DNA from: Aliikangiella marina
GTDB taxonomy: Bacteria; Pseudomonadota; Gammaproteobacteria; Enterobacterales; Kangiellaceae
DNA: 64,000 nucleotides
Assembly (NCBI RefSeq): GCF_007004765.1
Contig: NZ_VIKR01000004.1
Span: forward strand, 62,001-126,000
Direction of reading: 5' to 3'
Shown: one piece after another, positions 54,712-64,000 of the stretch
How the letters are laid out: the number at the start of each line of letters is the position of its first letter
How positions within the stretch are numbered: position 1 is the stretch's first letter
Program-made: the position numbers and the translations under genes
Notes under the pieces: model-generated
Databases searched by the model: none
Told to the model about the DNA's origin: nothing
The model's input: only the letters and a program-made list of their open reading frames with translations

Positions 54712-55173
54712 TCATTCGGCTTCCTGCTTGGCTTGTTCATCTTGCTTGATTTGTTCGTGCAACGAGTACTTGACCCAGTAACACAATTCGCTGTAACTCC
54801 GCGGACCCAGACCGTGTCGTGTGAATAACCATTGGTGTTCTGTCTCTCCGTCATTAAAATGAAGGACGCAGGCAAAGCTTGATAGCCAACTTTGCGGTAG
54901 CAGTGCCAGATAAACCAAGGAGTGAGACCGCTGGGGATCACTCACTAACCAATTTTCTCCACTCCAACACAAATCGTCAGGCGCGCTAGTCAATTGCAAG
55001 TAACGGCGGTAACTGATGTAAAACGTCAAAGCAATTGTGCCCACTGCAATTGCAAGCTGCCAATTAAAGCTAAACAGCAGATAGCTACAAACCGCCAGCA
55101 CTAGGTGAAGCAACACAATGAAATAAAATACACTAAGAGAAGATTTAACCGGAAACCTTGCGGCAACTTTCAC
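54712..55173 (-). CDS. ygfX: YgfX/CptA family membrane protein
   Basis: 153 aa. Two membrane helices (VFYFIVLLHLVLAVCSYLLF and AIAVGTIALTFYISYRRYL) and a soluble C-terminal domain (DDLCWSGENWLVSDPQR, SSFACVLHFNDGETEHQWLF) fit YgfX, first described as a toxin partner of SdhE. AAAGGAG 5 bases before GTG 55173 favours this start over TTG 55191. It follows sdhE in the same direction, as in E. coli. The toxin role is debated; the pairing supports membrane-linked flavoprotein assembly or cell-division control. Confidence 0.85.
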   Translation of the reverse strand: MKVAARFPVKSSLSVFYFIVLLHLVLAVCSYLLFSFNWQLAIAVGTIALTFYISYRRYLQLTSAPDDLCWSGENWLVSDPQRSHSLVYLALLPQSWLSSFACVLHFNDGETEHQWLFTRHGLGPRSYSELCYWVKYSLHEQIKQDEQAKQEAE

Positions 55174-55277
55174 GTTCACTCCTTTGAACAATCAATTTTT
55201 CCTGTGAGTCTAATGCAGCCCGCCACTAAATTAACTTTTCTATTCGTTTAATTGTGGCGTCTCAAAGTCATATCACG

Positions 55278-55535
55278 CTAACTGTCTATTTTCATTTTAT
55301 GTCTAATTAACTGCACAATTGACGCAAGTTCTGGCTTATCGCACGCGCCAAATCCCATCAACCAAGTGTAAATATCCGGATCAGATTCAGCAAGCAACGC
55401 TTGGAATATCCGCTGCTCAGATTCCGAAATCGAGTCAAAGTGTTGCTCTAAAAATGGAGAAAGAATCACATCAAGTTCAAGCATTCCACGACGGCATTGC
55501 CAGCGCAAGCGAGTTTTATTGTTTAGTTCACTCAT
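55278..55535 (-). CDS. sdhE: FAD assembly factor SdhE
   Basis: 85 aa, the family length. RRGMLELD (15-22) is the conserved surface motif needed for flavinylation of SdhA and FrdA, and the helical body (EQRIFQALLAESDPDIYTWL) follows. It promotes covalent FAD attachment to succinate dehydrogenase. First gene of sdhE-ygfX on the minus strand and divergent to ygfZ, as in many Gammaproteobacteria. Confidence 0.93.
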   Translation of the reverse strand: MSELNNKTRLRWQCRRGMLELDVILSPFLEQHFDSISESEQRIFQALLAESDPDIYTWLMGFGACDKPELASIVQLIRHKMKIDS

Positions 55536-55669
55536 TCAATCAACAATCAGTATTAACTTACGTTTGGGTTGTGGTGATCATATCAGCGATATAACTGAGC
55601 GCAAAGCTGTGTTCATTAAGAAATTCATATAAAATACTGACAACTTTCCAACATAAGACTTAACTTCAA

Positions 55670-56551
55670 ATGAACCAAGCAAACCTTTCGGACAGTATCT
55701 ACTCGCTCAGCAATATGGGCTGCATTCGTTTGACCGGCGAAGACACACTTAAATTTCTGCAAGGACAAATTACCGTTAATACCGAGCATTTTAAAGTGGG
55801 CGAGCTCTCGCTTGGCGCTATTTGTAACCCCCAAGGGCGCTGTATCAGTTTGTTCTGGGCAAGTCTTTATCAAGACGATGTCTTGTTGTTTCAGCTGCAG
55901 GAAACGATTCCCGAGACAGTTGCTCATTTATCGAAATATGCAGTGTTCTTTAAATCGAAAATCGAGGATGTCAGTACGCAGTATTCGATATATGGCATGT
56001 TCGGTCAACAGATGAATTCGGCGACTAAGGAGCAACTTGAGAGCAACGGACTGGTGTGTTTCGAGGAGTCTGACAGTCTAATACGGTTTATGATCATTGA
56101 AAGTTCAGCGTCTAAACAATCAGACTTACAAGCCAATGCTAACTCTGACTCCCAATTATTTTACAAATACCTTGTTGAACAAGGGATTCCTTGGTTAACC
56201 GAGAAGTCCCAAAGTGAATTTCTACCTCACAATTTAAATCTACCCGAATTAACCGCCGTAGATTTTAAAAAAGGCTGTTTTACCGGACAAGAAGTGATCG
56301 CCCGAATGCAATACAAAGGGAAATTGAAAAGCCATATACAGATGATGCGATCCCACAATGAGATTGAGGCAATTACGCCTCTTTCAACAATATATGCCGA
56401 CGGGGCTAAAGCTGGTGAAGTCATTTGTGGTGCCTTCGATAATAACCAGACGGCTAATATGTTGGTTTTGTTGAAAGATAAATATCAAGAATGTGAAATT
56501 TTTCGCATGCGTGATGAAAATGGGCCTATACTAGAATTAGTTAGTCATTGA
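55670..56551 (+). CDS. ygfZ: YgfZ-like folate-binding protein
   Basis: 293 aa GcvT-fold protein. The YgfZ signature KGCFTGQEVIARMQYKGKLK is complete, with the conserved Cys203. It is an iron-sulfur repair and tRNA-thiolation helper that uses tetrahydrofolate. The N-terminus (DTLKFLQGQITVNTEHF) matches too. It is divergent from sdhE by about 135 bases. The next gene begins 18 bases after the stop and may be cotranscribed. Confidence 0.92.
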   Translation: MNQANLSDSIYSLSNMGCIRLTGEDTLKFLQGQITVNTEHFKVGELSLGAICNPQGRCISLFWASLYQDDVLLFQLQETIPETVAHLSKYAVFFKSKIEDVSTQYSIYGMFGQQMNSATKEQLESNGLVCFEESDSLIRFMIIESSASKQSDLQANANSDSQLFYKYLVEQGIPWLTEKSQSEFLPHNLNLPELTAVDFKKGCFTGQEVIARMQYKGKLKSHIQMMRSHNEIEAITPLSTIYADGAKAGEVICGAFDNNQTANMLVLLKDKYQECEIFRMRDENGPILELVSH

Positions 56552-56569
56552 TAATCAAAAAAATTAGTA

Positions 56570-57406
56570 ATGAGCCTTGAAAAAGAATTTCTTGCCGAAC
56601 TTATCGACGCAATCACAAATGATCGGCTAACCCTGCCGACGCTACCAGAAGTGGCTCTTCGTATCCGCGAGGCGGTCAACGATCCTGAAGTCAACTCTGA
56701 AACTCTGGCTAGTGTTATCGGTCAAGATGCTGCGCTCGCAGCGAGAATAATTAAGGTCGCCAATAGTCCATTAATGCGAGGCTCAGTCGTTGTTGACAAT
56801 CTCCAATTGGCGATTACTCGAATGGGCATGGCATTTGTTAGAAATCTGGCGACAGGACTAGCGATGGAGCAAATGTTTCAAGCGACCCATGATGCGGTTG
56901 ATAAGCGGCTCCGTGACTCTTGGCAGCACTCGTTAGAAGTTGCCTCGATTAGCCATGTTCTTGCCAGTAATTTTACCAAGTTAAAATCCGATCAGGCCAC
57001 GCTGGCTGGATTGGTCCATGAAATCGGTATTTTACCGATTTTGACACTCGCCGAAGAGAACCCAGCCATTCTGGAACATGAAGCCGTGTTAGATAAAATT
57101 ATTAACCGATTAAACGGCAAGGTCGGCAGAGCCATTTTGAAAGCTTGGGAGTTTCCGGAAGAACTCCTTGAAGTCCCTTCTGGTTGTACTGACTTCAGTC
57201 GGGACAAAGGACCTGTTGCTGACTACGTAGATGTTGTCACCGTGGCGAAGCTACAGTCTTATCCTGAAGGCGAAAACCCTTATGCTAAAGTCGATACTTC
57301 AACCATCCCAGCATTCCAGAAGCTCGGTTTGTCGCATGAAATCGACGTGCACCACGTTGACGAGCTCGCTGAGGAACTCGAAGAAACCAAGCAAGCCCTC
57401 GGTTAA
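56570..57406 (+). CDS. HDOD-domain signalling protein
   Basis: 278 aa, almost entirely one HDOD domain: LPTLPEVALRIREAVNDPEV, SVIGQDAALAARIIKVANSP, AITRMGMAFVRNLATGLAME, ATLAGLVHEIGILPILTLAE. HDOD is related to HD phosphohydrolases but usually lacks the metal pairs and acts as a regulatory scaffold; here HE replaces the HD dyad. It starts 18 bases after ygfZ. Role (motility, biofilm, stress) cannot be read. Confidence 0.9.
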   Translation: MSLEKEFLAELIDAITNDRLTLPTLPEVALRIREAVNDPEVNSETLASVIGQDAALAARIIKVANSPLMRGSVVVDNLQLAITRMGMAFVRNLATGLAMEQMFQATHDAVDKRLRDSWQHSLEVASISHVLASNFTKLKSDQATLAGLVHEIGILPILTLAEENPAILEHEAVLDKIINRLNGKVGRAILKAWEFPEELLEVPSGCTDFSRDKGPVADYVDVVTVAKLQSYPEGENPYAKVDTSTIPAFQKLGLSHEIDVHHVDELAEELEETKQALG

Positions 57407-57418
57407 CAACGATAAATT

Positions 57419-57440
57419 AGGGGTATTTTTTCCCCTTTTT
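57419..57440 (+). terminator. Short terminator after the HDOD gene
   Basis: agggg (loop tattttttt) cccc followed by ttttt, 13 bases past the stop. The stem is short, so efficiency is doubtful. Confidence 0.45.
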
Positions 57441-57533
57441 CCACCGTATACTCCAATTAAGCTAACAATTATCCTAAAATTTTGGCAATAACCCTATGTT
57501 TTGATTATAAATTTAAGGTTGTTTTGTCATTTC

Positions 57534-57568
57534 TTGAGTAGTTGATGAATATTGAGTAGTTGATGAAT
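57534..57568 (+). repeat. 18-bp tandem duplication over the MshQ-like start codon
   Basis: ttgagtagttgatgaat occurs at 57534-57550 and again at 57552-57568, one base apart. The first copy's ATG reads into an in-frame TAG; the second holds the true start. The gene upstream is unaffected. It is a recent-looking small duplication that doubles the initiation region. Confidence 0.85.
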
Positions 57569-60500
57569 AAAAGTACCCTCGCAAAATCTATCTCATCAAT
57601 CCTAATTGCGATTCCGCTGTTTTCGGCGAATGTAATGACTGCCCATGCAGCGCCTGGTGATATCTTATTCAGCGAGGACTTTGAAACCGACCTGTCTCAG
57701 TGGACCATTGATAACAGCGGGGGTGGCGATGCGAGTTTAGGCACCGAAACCGCCAATGGTGGAAGTTCCTCACTTCGTCTTAGACACGATACCGTTCTTG
57801 CAACAAGCATTATTATCGATACCAATGTCCCAGGCGCAGAACTTACACTATGGGTTCAGCGGGGCGACGATTCCTTCAGCGAAAACCCTGACGGTAACGA
57901 GAATCTTACAATCGAATACCTGAATAATTCATCGGTTTGGACCGCGCTAGAGACATTTTTGGGGAGTGGTACCCCGGGTGAAGAACTTAATCTGACTTAT
58001 ACGCTTCCGAGCGATGCACTGCACGCCAACTTTCAAATTAGACTGAATTATGCACAGGGATCAGGCAGTGATTTCGACTATTGGCATATTGATGATGTTG
58101 CGGTGACTGAAACTGATCCTTCTGCAATCAGCGGCCTTATCGGCGAGTGGCGATTCGACGAATTGTTTTGGAACGGCTCTGCCAATGAAGTTATCGACTC
58201 AAGCGGCAACGATCTCAACTTGACCGCTTTTAGCGCGCAAACTAGTGACAGTTCGCCAGCGCTCCCAGGCGATCCTGGCACCTGTTCGTACGGCGTATTT
58301 AATGGTTCTGTGAGCTTTATCCAACTCGATGATGATACTTCAACCGCCGATTCGCTATTAGATATTCCCAATAACTTGACGATTACCACATGGATTTACA
58401 CCAATGTGATTCCTTCGTCAGGATTAAAGTCTATTCTCTCCAAAGACGAGAATTATGAATTCCATGTTAACACCAGTGCAGAGATATTTTGGTGGTGGGG
58501 CGGCGGCTCGAGAAGTTTAACTACCAGCGGTGCAAATATTACTCCGGGTCAGTGGCATCACATTGCAATCACCTTTGAAAGTGGTGATCAGCGAATTTAC
58601 GTCGATGGAGTTCAAAGAGGCAGTACCAATTGGGTTGGAACCTTAACTTTGAACAACGACCCGTTGCAGGTCGGCCAAGATTTAGACATACCTGAACGGT
58701 TTTGGGACGGCTTTATCGACGAAGTGAGAATATATGAAAACACGTTATCACAAGCGGAAGTCATAACGGTGATGAATGAAACTCGGCCATGCGTCTCTAG
58801 TGGTGTATGTACTGAAACTTTCGAAGATAACTTTCCAGCGATTGCTTACGATAACTCTACCGGCAGTCAACCCTGGGTAACCGATTGGATTGAACAAGAC
58901 GATGACGGTAGTCCCAGCTCAGGAAACGTCATCGTTTCCGGCGGCGAACTAAGAATGGATGATTCTCCGAATTCTGGCGGAGAACCGTCAATTGAACGAG
59001 AGCTCGATCTCAGCAGTTATTTCACCGCCTTCATTACGCTCGATATGTCGACTTCAAACACCCTTGAAAACGGGGATCGGTTTGATATTGCGGTCTCAGA
59101 TGACGGTGGCTTGAATTACACGATTTTAGAGTCTTTTGCTAATGACTTTAACGGCACCTTTAATTACGACCTCTCACCCTACTTATCAGTCAACACTCGC
59201 ATCAGACTGCGGGTTGAAAATGGCTATGGCGCAAGTAATGAGCGAGTTGATATCGACAATATCGTTATCACCGGCCAGCGATTATGCGGTGTCGACCGAT
59301 TTGTAATTATCCATGATGGCGCTGGTATCAACTGCTTAAGAGAAGCGATTACAATTCGTGCCGAGGACTCGGCAGGCGCGCTAGTTACTGACTATTCAGG
59401 CACCGTAAACTTATCTTTATCAACTAACAACGGTAATTGGTTCACCGTCGATTCAAGCGGTGTCAGCGCTGATCCCGCTACCGGAACGTTGACCGATACG
59501 GCAGGCGACAATGACGGGGCAGCGACCTATCAGTTCAACACCAGTGACGGTGGCGTTGTCACCCTCTATTTGGAGGATACCGTAGCAGAGACAACGAATA
59601 TTGCCGTTGCAGAAGGCTCAGCAACTGATGACAATAGCGAGGGCGATATTACCTTCAGACCATTCGGATTCGTGTTTTCGCCTTCACCGATTCCAACTCA
59701 AATCGCCGGTAGACCGTTTGACGTTGTTTTAACCGCGGCCGGACAGACACCTTCGCAACCCGCTTGTGGTGTCATTGAAGAATATACAGGCGTTAAGTCC
59801 CTCAACTTTTGGTCAAACTACAACTTACCGACCACAAGTCCCACTCAAGTTTCTATTAATGGCAACAGTATTGCGACCACAGAGGGTACATCGAGTGGTC
59901 AGAATGTGACTTTTACTAATGGCGTTGCGACGATCGCTGCCCAATACGATGATGTTGGTGAAATAAGTTTTAGTGCCAAAGATGTGAGTGGTATTGGCGA
60001 GCCGCCAGGCGGTTCAGGCGATGAAATTATCGGCGGAATTAGCCCTTTTGTAGTGAGACCCTTTGGCTACGATATTCAGGTTTCTGGCGACCCCTATGCG
60101 AACGACGGTACTGCACCGGTATTCACTACTGCGGGGGGTATATTTAGCTTAACGATTAGCTCAGTACTTTGGCAAAATGCCGATGACCAAATCATTAATG
60201 CCACTGGCCTTGCAGGTTCAGATGGTATCCCCGACCCCTTTATTGACACCAATGGTGATGCAATCCCGGATAGCGGCGGTGATCTTAGTGACAACTCTGT
60301 CACTCCCAACATTTCACTGATCAGTGGAACCATTGGGCTTACGCCAACGGCCAACGTTGTCACCAACCGTAATGGCGCCTTATCAGTAAATAGTGTTTCC
60401 TTGGCCAGTTTTGCGGCGCCCGGAGATCCCGCTCAAGGCTCTCTGACCATCAGCCAAAGCTGGGATGAAGTTGGCATATTAACCATCGATGCAACCACGC

Positions 60501-61432
60501 TCGGATTTATGAGCACTTCGGAAAATGTTAATGGTCAACGGATTAATATCGGACGCTTCATTCCAGATAACTTTTTATTAACCATTAATACCATCAATGA
60601 GCAGTGCGGCAGCTTTACTTATGGCGGCTTTTTTGACGGGGTTAACGCTGGCTTGGATAGAAATGGTCAACCGTTTACCGTTTCTGGAAACGTGACCGCA
60701 AGAAATTCATCTAATGGAACGACACAAAACTATCAAGGCGTTTTCGCAAAACTCACTAATAGCGATTTTGCGGCTCAAGGATATAATGTTTCAGCCGGCG
60801 CGAATGCAACCGGTAGAGTCAATCTAACACCTGGAGCTCTCGCTTTTGTCAGTGGTACTACAAGCTATTCTGACGCAAATAGTGATTACCAATTTGATGC
60901 AATTGCGGCCCCTTTTGATTTGCGCATAGATTTGGGCGTGACGGATTCCGATGGTGTCGTCAGTGGTACCGTCAACTCCAATGATTTTGAAACTCGACTA
61001 GGTCGAATGACTTTGCTTGATACTTATGGACCAGAGTTGTCGGATTTAGAAATGCGGGTTCGAGCAGAGTACTTCGACGGCACCTCTTGGGTTAGAAATA
61101 CACAAGATAGTTGTTCCACGTATATACAAACCGACGCTAGCTTTGATGCGACAAGCTATACCGACAATTTAAGCGCTGGTGAAACGACTCTGTTCTCTCC
61201 CGGAACGACACAAACGCTGACCAATGGCCAAAGTGATATTGCCAATGGTCTTTGGTTTACTGCTCCAGGTAACAATAATTTTGGTTCAGTGACAATCAAC
61301 CTGAACTTGGGCGCACAACCATGGCTACAGTTTGACTGGAGCGGCGATAACAACCTCAATCCGGCAGCAGCGACTCTCAACTTTGGATATTATCGAGGCA
61401 GAGACAGGGTGATTTACTGGCGAGAGCTTTAG
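57563..61432 (+). CDS. MshQ-like large surface/pilus-associated protein
   Basis: 1289 aa with a signal peptide (IPLFSANVMTAHAA). The N-terminal 180 residues and residues ~430-570 are jelly-roll sandwiches (WHIDDVAVTETDPS; ERVDIDNIVITG), a LamG domain lies at ~195-410 (RFWDGFIDEVRIYENTLSQA), and the C-terminal ~580 residues are the MshQ/DUF6701 type (RPFGFVFSPSPIPTQIAGRP, GQRINIGRFIPDNFLL) ending GYYRGRDRVIYWREL. MshQ belongs to MSHA pilus loci in Shewanella and Vibrio. Here it stands apart from them, and ends at a terminator shared with rnpB. TTG 57560 could also start it, but ATG 57563 is natural. Confidence 0.85.
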   Translation: MNKSTLAKSISSILIAIPLFSANVMTAHAAPGDILFSEDFETDLSQWTIDNSGGGDASLGTETANGGSSSLRLRHDTVLATSIIIDTNVPGAELTLWVQRGDDSFSENPDGNENLTIEYLNNSSVWTALETFLGSGTPGEELNLTYTLPSDALHANFQIRLNYAQGSGSDFDYWHIDDVAVTETDPSAISGLIGEWRFDELFWNGSANEVIDSSGNDLNLTAFSAQTSDSSPALPGDPGTCSYGVFNGSVSFIQLDDDTSTADSLLDIPNNLTITTWIYTNVIPSSGLKSILSKDENYEFHVNTSAEIFWWWGGGSRSLTTSGANITPGQWHHIAITFESGDQRIYVDGVQRGSTNWVGTLTLNNDPLQVGQDLDIPERFWDGFIDEVRIYENTLSQAEVITVMNETRPCVSSGVCTETFEDNFPAIAYDNSTGSQPWVTDWIEQDDDGSPSSGNVIVSGGELRMDDSPNSGGEPSIERELDLSSYFTAFITLDMSTSNTLENGDRFDIAVSDDGGLNYTILESFANDFNGTFNYDLSPYLSVNTRIRLRVENGYGASNERVDIDNIVITGQRLCGVDRFVIIHDGAGINCLREAITIRAEDSAGALVTDYSGTVNLSLSTNNGNWFTVDSSGVSADPATGTLTDTAGDNDGAATYQFNTSDGGVVTLYLEDTVAETTNIAVAEGSATDDNSEGDITFRPFGFVFSPSPIPTQIAGRPFDVVLTAAGQTPSQPACGVIEEYTGVKSLNFWSNYNLPTTSPTQVSINGNSIATTEGTSSGQNVTFTNGVATIAAQYDDVGEISFSAKDVSGIGEPPGGSGDEIIGGISPFVVRPFGYDIQVSGDPYANDGTAPVFTTAGGIFSLTISSVLWQNADDQIINATGLAGSDGIPDPFIDTNGDAIPDSGGDLSDNSVTPNISLISGTIGLTPTANVVTNRNGALSVNSVSLASFAAPGDPAQGSLTISQSWDEVGILTIDATTLGFMSTSENVNGQRINIGRFIPDNFLLTINTINEQCGSFTYGGFFDGVNAGLDRNGQPFTVSGNVTARNSSNGTTQNYQGVFAKLTNSDFAAQGYNVSAGANATGRVNLTPGALAFVSGTTSYSDANSDYQFDAIAAPFDLRIDLGVTDSDGVVSGTVNSNDFETRLGRMTLLDTYGPELSDLEMRVRAEYFDGTSWVRNTQDSCSTYIQTDASFDATSYTDNLSAGETTLFSPGTTQTLTNGQSDIANGLWFTAPGNNNFGSVTINLNLGAQPWLQFDWSGDNNLNPAAATLNFGYYRGRDRVIYWREL

Positions 61433-61459
61433 CAATAACTTGCAGACTCACCGAAGAAT

Positions 61460-61488
61460 AAAAAAGGCTCCAATCAGGAGCCTTTTTT
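61460..61488. terminator. Bidirectional terminator for the MshQ-like gene and rnpB
   Basis: ggctcc-aatca-ggagcc (61466-61482) is flanked by A6 on the left and T6 on the right, so it can terminate both the plus-strand gene ending at 61432 and the minus-strand RNA ending near 61494. Confidence 0.9.
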
Positions 61489-61493
61489 AATTT

Positions 61494-61865
61494 TGTGGTC
61501 AACCGATAAGCCGGATTCTGTCGTGGACAGTCATTCGTCTAGGCGTTTCGTCACCAAAACGCTCAAGCAGCCTACCCGGTTCCAACGCGAGCCACGTCTT
61601 AAGATAAAAATCTTCAGGAACCCTATTTGGCCTTGCTTCGAGTGGGGTTTACCTTGCCACTGATGTTACCATCAGCGCGGTGCGCTCTTACCGACACCAT
61701 TTCACCCTTACCCTAAATTGAAAACAATTTGGGGCGGTATATTTTCTGCTGCACTTTCCGTAGGCTTTCGCCCCCCAGGCGTTACCTGGCACCCTGCTCT
61801 GTAAAGTCCGGACTTTCCTCTCTCTAATCGCAAGCGATTAAACAGCGACTGCCTAGTCGACCAAT
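61494..61865 (-). ncRNA. rnpB: RNase P RNA component, bacterial class A
   Basis: On the minus strand gaggaaagtccggac (conserved CR-I), agggtgaaa, and gacagaatccggcttatcgg near the 3' end (CR-V) are all found in order over about 370 bases. P1 is formed by tggtcgac (61856-61863) and gttgacca (61496-61503), with one GU pair, and defines both ends. taaaat six bases before the 5' end (61870-61875 on the plus strand) is a possible -10; a -35 was not found. It is the ribozyme that trims tRNA 5' leaders. End positions are good to a few bases. Confidence 0.95.
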
Positions 61866-61904
61866 CAGCATTTTACCAAGAGAAAGAAGACTGATCGAGA
61901 CTAA

Positions 61905-64000
61905 TTAGTGTTTTGTTGCTCGCCGATTGAAAACTAGCAAGAATGCAAGCAACAGCAAACTCCCCATACTTCCACCACCACTAGAAGAAGATGGAGGGGG
62001 TGCAGTCGCAACGATAATGCTGACGCTCACAGTTTCACTAGAAACACCACCACGAATATCAGTGACAGTTAATGAGAACTCAAGTACACCCGCAGCCGAA
62101 GGCGCGACAAAAGAAGCCTGAAGTTGATCTGCATTGCTAATTTGTACCGATTGACCTGACACTTGTTGCCATAGATAAGTGACCTCATCACCATCGGCGT
62201 CCGAAACGTTGGCAGTTAGACTAACGGTTTGTCCCGCGTTAGCCTCAAAATCTTCTAGTTGAGTGATCGTTGGTGCGGTGTTTGATTCGTTGTCAGCAAT
62301 TTCCACATTAATATCAACATCTGCCCCTAAACTTGATCCAGTGGCATCGCTCAAGCGAATTGTAAAGTTCTCATCACCTTCTAGAGTATTATCATCAATA
62401 ATAGTTATGCTGATTTGTTTAGATTCAGAATCGCCGTCACTCCAATTTAACGTGCCGCCAGCTAGCTCAAAATCGACTCCTGTTTCAGCAGTACCGTCAA
62501 TAACTTGATAGTTAACCGTTGCAGCCCCTTCGGTTCCTCCATTTCTAGTGACTTCAACAACGTTGGCACCAGAATTCTCAACGAAAACGACATTGGTTTC
62601 CACGAACTCAATAACACCAACATTGGGCGCACCGTTAATCTTCACTGTCAAATAACTTGGTGAGGATAAAGTTGCACCCGATCGCGGATCGTATAACCTC
62701 ACGAAAAATTCTTCAGCCAGTTCTGCGGAAGACTCCTCCGGTAAAATGTCGATGTTAAATGATTTAACGCCTTGTTCATTGCCGGTCCAATTGAGAGTTC
62801 CTGAAACCGGTGTAAAGTCGCTATTGGAATTTGCACTACCGGAAATCAGCTCGTAACTTACCGCGACACTTGTTGCGCTACCTGAAACACCCGAGCGAGT
62901 GACATTAATCGTTGCCGTACTGCCATTATCGACTTCAACAGCGCCAGACTCAAACTGGAGCGTCCCTTGAGCGTTAGCTTGAGTATTATCTCGTAAAACA
63001 TACAACCCGCTATTAATATCGCTAACCAGGATTAACCCAGAAGGTAAAAATGGATAGACCCCCCAAGCCCCGTTGAAAGAGTCTCGGTCGCTTGTTGGAA
63101 AAGTATCGAAATAACCGGCGACGGTCGGCGAAGCAGGATCAGTAATGTCCAAGATCGTTAAGCCACGCTCATAATTAGACATATAATAGCGATTACCACG
63201 AACAAACCCATTGTGGTCAATAGCTGTTGTCGGGCCCGTCCACTGGCCCACTTGGGTCGGGCTACGTAAATTACTGATGTCAAAAATTCTCACTGTGGTG
63301 TTCAACCCACCTTGAAACTCGTCAAACTCATCATGCAGAAGAACATATTGTTTATCTTCTGTCACCCAACCGGAGTGAACATACTTGTTATTGAAACTGA
63401 CATCATTGTAGCTTGCCGTTGAAAGAAGTCGCGTATCGGCAGGATCACTTATATCAAATAGGCGCATCTGTTTTTCGTTGAACCCAATAAACACGCTACA
63501 GTTAATGGTTGCTTTGATGCACTCTGTATCTTTTCTGCTATCTGAAATTGTTACGGAAGCACCGTCGTGAGTGTACTCTCCAAAATTAACTTGATTATTC
63601 TCAATGTCTATTGTTTCTGGATTCGTTAAAGAGTAATTATGAAAAGATCCCGATAACGTGTTGGCTCCGGTGAGTTGTAAAACAGGCTCAGCGTTTTCTA
63701 GTTTCGTGTTCAACGTGTAATCTACGTTTGAAATATACACATTGTGAGCAGTGCCCACGCTCGAGTTTCGTTCGACTAAAGAGATACTATTGGGTAAATC
63801 GTTTAAATCAATAATCGTAACACCATCGCCGACTTGATCAATCGTGACATATGCATAAGCTCTCCATCGACGCGAAGACTCGTCAAAGTATTGGTAAACC
63901 TTCAAATCTCTCCAAGTGCTCGAGCCACCTCGAATAGTGCCAACTTCGACGGGATTTTCAGGGTCACCAAGATCAACCACGACGGCGCCATTTCTTACCC
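61905..64000 (-). CDS. LVIVD/Calx-beta surface protein with GlyGly-CTERM (partial, 5' end beyond window)
   Basis: The frame is open to the window edge, so the N-terminus is missing; at least 698 residues are seen. The N-terminal part contains LVIVD-like choice-of-anchor B repeats (QMRLFDISDPADTRLLS, GLTILDITDPASPTVAGYFD). Then two Calx-beta domains (TLQFESGAVEVDNG, EFVETNVVFVENSG), a PKD/cadherin-like domain (DADGDEVTYLWQQVSGQS), and the C-terminal sorting signal SSGGGSMGSLLLLAFLLVFNRR. GlyGly-CTERM tails are processed by rhombosortase, usually for type II secretion to the cell surface. Function: calcium-bound adhesion or surface enzyme scaffold (inference). Confidence 0.88.
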   Translation of the reverse strand, partial: VRNGAVVVDLGDPENPVEVGTIRGGSSTWRDLKVYQYFDESSRRWRAYAYVTIDQVGDGVTIIDLNDLPNSISLVERNSSVGTAHNVYISNVDYTLNTKLENAEPVLQLTGANTLSGSFHNYSLTNPETIDIENNQVNFGEYTHDGASVTISDSRKDTECIKATINCSVFIGFNEKQMRLFDISDPADTRLLSTASYNDVSFNNKYVHSGWVTEDKQYVLLHDEFDEFQGGLNTTVRIFDISNLRSPTQVGQWTGPTTAIDHNGFVRGNRYYMSNYERGLTILDITDPASPTVAGYFDTFPTSDRDSFNGAWGVYPFLPSGLILVSDINSGLYVLRDNTQANAQGTLQFESGAVEVDNGSTATINVTRSGVSGSATSVAVSYELISGSANSNSDFTPVSGTLNWTGNEQGVKSFNIDILPEESSAELAEEFFVRLYDPRSGATLSSPSYLTVKINGAPNVGVIEFVETNVVFVENSGANVVEVTRNGGTEGAATVNYQVIDGTAETGVDFELAGGTLNWSDGDSESKQISITIIDDNTLEGDENFTIRLSDATGSSLGADVDINVEIADNESNTAPTITQLEDFEANAGQTVSLTANVSDADGDEVTYLWQQVSGQSVQISNADQLQASFVAPSAAGVLEFSLTVTDIRGGVSSETVSVSIIVATAPPPSSSSGGGSMGSLLLLAFLLVFNRRATKH

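Overview
The window reads as one chromosome segment of a free-living, probably marine, Gammaproteobacterium of moderately AT-rich composition. The support is the gammaproteobacterial cluster rpoE-rseA / rseC / HtrA protease divergent from nadB, next to ygfX-sdhE and ygfZ, plus MSHA-type pilin proteins, a GlyGly-CTERM surface protein, CadC-like TPR regulators and a class A RNase P RNA. A relative of Kangiella/Aliikangiella is my best guess; this is inference and not a database result. No tRNA, rRNA, CRISPR array, transposase or integrase was seen.

Layout. 0-7 kb: a membrane Ser/Thr kinase with four ~104-residue repeats and a secreted partner, an EEP-family hydrolase, and a cupredoxin-like protein divergent from an AraC-type regulator. 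7-14 kb: a lone MshB-like prepilin, a Tat-exported epimerase-like protein, a two-subunit molybdenum hydroxylase (IorAB type) and gamma-glutamyltransferase. 14-19 kb: two tandem Sel1-repeat paralogues, an operon of ECF sigma factor, anti-sigma-like protein and PDZ protein, and an atypical kinase. 19-25 kb: an enoyl reductase-like protein, a tandem OB-fold protein, two lipoproteins, a small membrane protein and an isolated endolysin-holin pair.

25-35 kb: a glycerate kinase-like protein, then a FAN1-like VRR-NUC nuclease overlapping an XPD/DinG-type nuclease-helicase (probable DNA repair pair), an MFS transporter, a TolB-like propeller, a thioredoxin-like protein and an M20 peptidase. 35-44 kb: a CadC-like regulator with a Cys-rich secreted protein, a CaiB-family CoA-transferase carrying an in-frame minisatellite, and a periplasmic-binding/CHASE/GGDEF/EAL protein overlapping a Tsx-like outer-membrane channel.

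44-50 kb: a VWA lipoprotein and a multi-pass membrane protein facing a divergent response regulator and a histidine kinase whose DHp motif is degenerate. 49-57 kb: the envelope-stress cluster. rseB is absent, and a terminator plus a new promoter separate rpoE-rseA from rseC and a DegS-like protease. nadB, ygfX, sdhE, ygfZ and an HDOD protein follow. 57-64 kb: a large MshQ-like adhesin, rnpB on the minus strand, and a truncated LVIVD/Calx-beta/GlyGly-CTERM protein running off the end.

Signalling and envelope functions dominate: two protein kinases, two ECF sigma factors, one two-component pair, one c-di-GMP enzyme and two other DNA-binding regulators, mostly next to secreted or membrane partners.
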